DNA from: DASSKW01 sp050739495
GTDB lineage: Bacteria; Pseudomonadota; Gammaproteobacteria; Natronospirales; REEB76
Assembly: GCA_050739495.1 (NCBI GenBank)
Contig: JBOIBL010000116.1
Span: 1-7,566 of the forward strand
Reading direction: 5' to 3'
Length of the DNA stretch: 7,566 nt
This document shows positions 7,301 through 7,566 of this stretch, piece by piece. The position numbers and the translations under genes were made by a program. How positions within the stretch are numbered: position 1 is the first letter of the stretch; each line of letters opens with the position of its first letter. The notes beneath the pieces are model-generated. The model searched no databases. It was not told where the DNA came from and worked only from the letters and a program-made list of their open reading frames with translations.

Positions 7301-7566
7301 CGGTGTATGGCTTGTTTCCGGCCAACGCAATCAATGGCGACGACGTCGCTGTGTTTCGCGATGGCAAGCGTGATGACAAACTCACCACTTTCCATTTCCT
7401 GCGTCAGCAACAGGAAAAGCCGCCCGGCAAACCGAACCAGTGCCTGGTGGATTTCGTGGCGCCGCATGACACCGGTATCGAAGATTACATGGGTGCGTTC
7501 GCCGTCACTGCCGGTCTCGGTATCGAGACCCATCTTCAGCGTTTCGCGGCCGATAATGACGACTAC
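4309..7566 (+). CDS. metH: cobalamin-dependent methionine synthase, 3' end beyond window
   Basis: Cytosolic enzyme that moves a methyl group from 5-methyl-THF through cobalamin to homocysteine, giving methionine and THF. The reading frame is open to the window end: 1,086 codons, against 1,227 residues in E. coli. Domains in order: homocysteine/zinc domain ([10 protein letters not shown] near 22-31; zinc cysteines C250, C313, C314, matching E. coli 247, 310, 311); folate domain (NVGERTN from 361, [18 protein letters not shown] from 525); cap domain ([35 protein letters not shown]); B12 domain (DVHDIG with D758 and cobalt-ligand H760, S811); and the AdoMet reactivation domain (YIDWTPFF with D947), cut before its later SAM contacts. 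GTG 4309 overlaps the metF stop as GTGA and has a weak GGCGG (4297-4301) upstream. GTG 4321 is an alternative whose length fits E. coli equally well. There is no ATG before codon 26, so ATG-only gene finders will miss or shorten it. Confidence 0.97.
   Translation, partial: [1086 protein letters not shown]

Overview
This window is ordinary proteobacterial chromosome carrying one unusually readable regulatory element. The organism is probably a gamma- or beta-proteobacterium. MetF and MetH align almost end to end with the E. coli proteins. MetH is a single long chain, and the tRNA-Glu is near-identical to the E. coli one, with an encoded CCA. I cannot fix the genus. There are no mobile elements, CRISPR arrays or transfer genes.

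Layout, all on the + strand: the 3' part of a tRNA-Glu(UUC) gene (1-66) and its intrinsic terminator (71-100); a 216-nt intergenic stretch holding a probable sigma70 promoter, a dyad over its -35 region and a structured leader; kup, a potassium transporter (317-2329); a DedA-family membrane protein six bases later (2336-2965); a 414-nt gap; metF, methylenetetrahydrofolate reductase (start taken at 3380, stop 4312); and metH, cobalamin-dependent methionine synthase, starting at a GTG that overlaps the metF stop and running off the window end.

The gap before metF is the main discovery. A near-consensus promoter (TTGACA, 17 bp, AATAAT) has its -35 box over the dedA stop codon. Its predicted transcript begins with what I read as a SAM-II riboswitch aptamer: P1 at 2997-3002/3023-3028, a GAUUUG loop, GCUUGC, an A/U-rich linker with AAUAAA, and GCUAAAGC forming the pseudoknot. 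The pseudoknot strand 3040-3047 can instead pair with 3065-3072, which is the 5' arm of a strong intrinsic terminator (3060-3104). The inferred logic is that SAM favours the pseudoknot, the terminator forms and metF-metH is off; without SAM the antiterminator forms and transcription continues.

The two met genes are consecutive steps: MetF makes 5-methyl-tetrahydrofolate, and MetH uses it to methylate homocysteine to methionine, the precursor of SAM. Control by SAM therefore closes a feedback loop. The same terminator also sits at the end of the kup-dedA unit and may end its transcripts.
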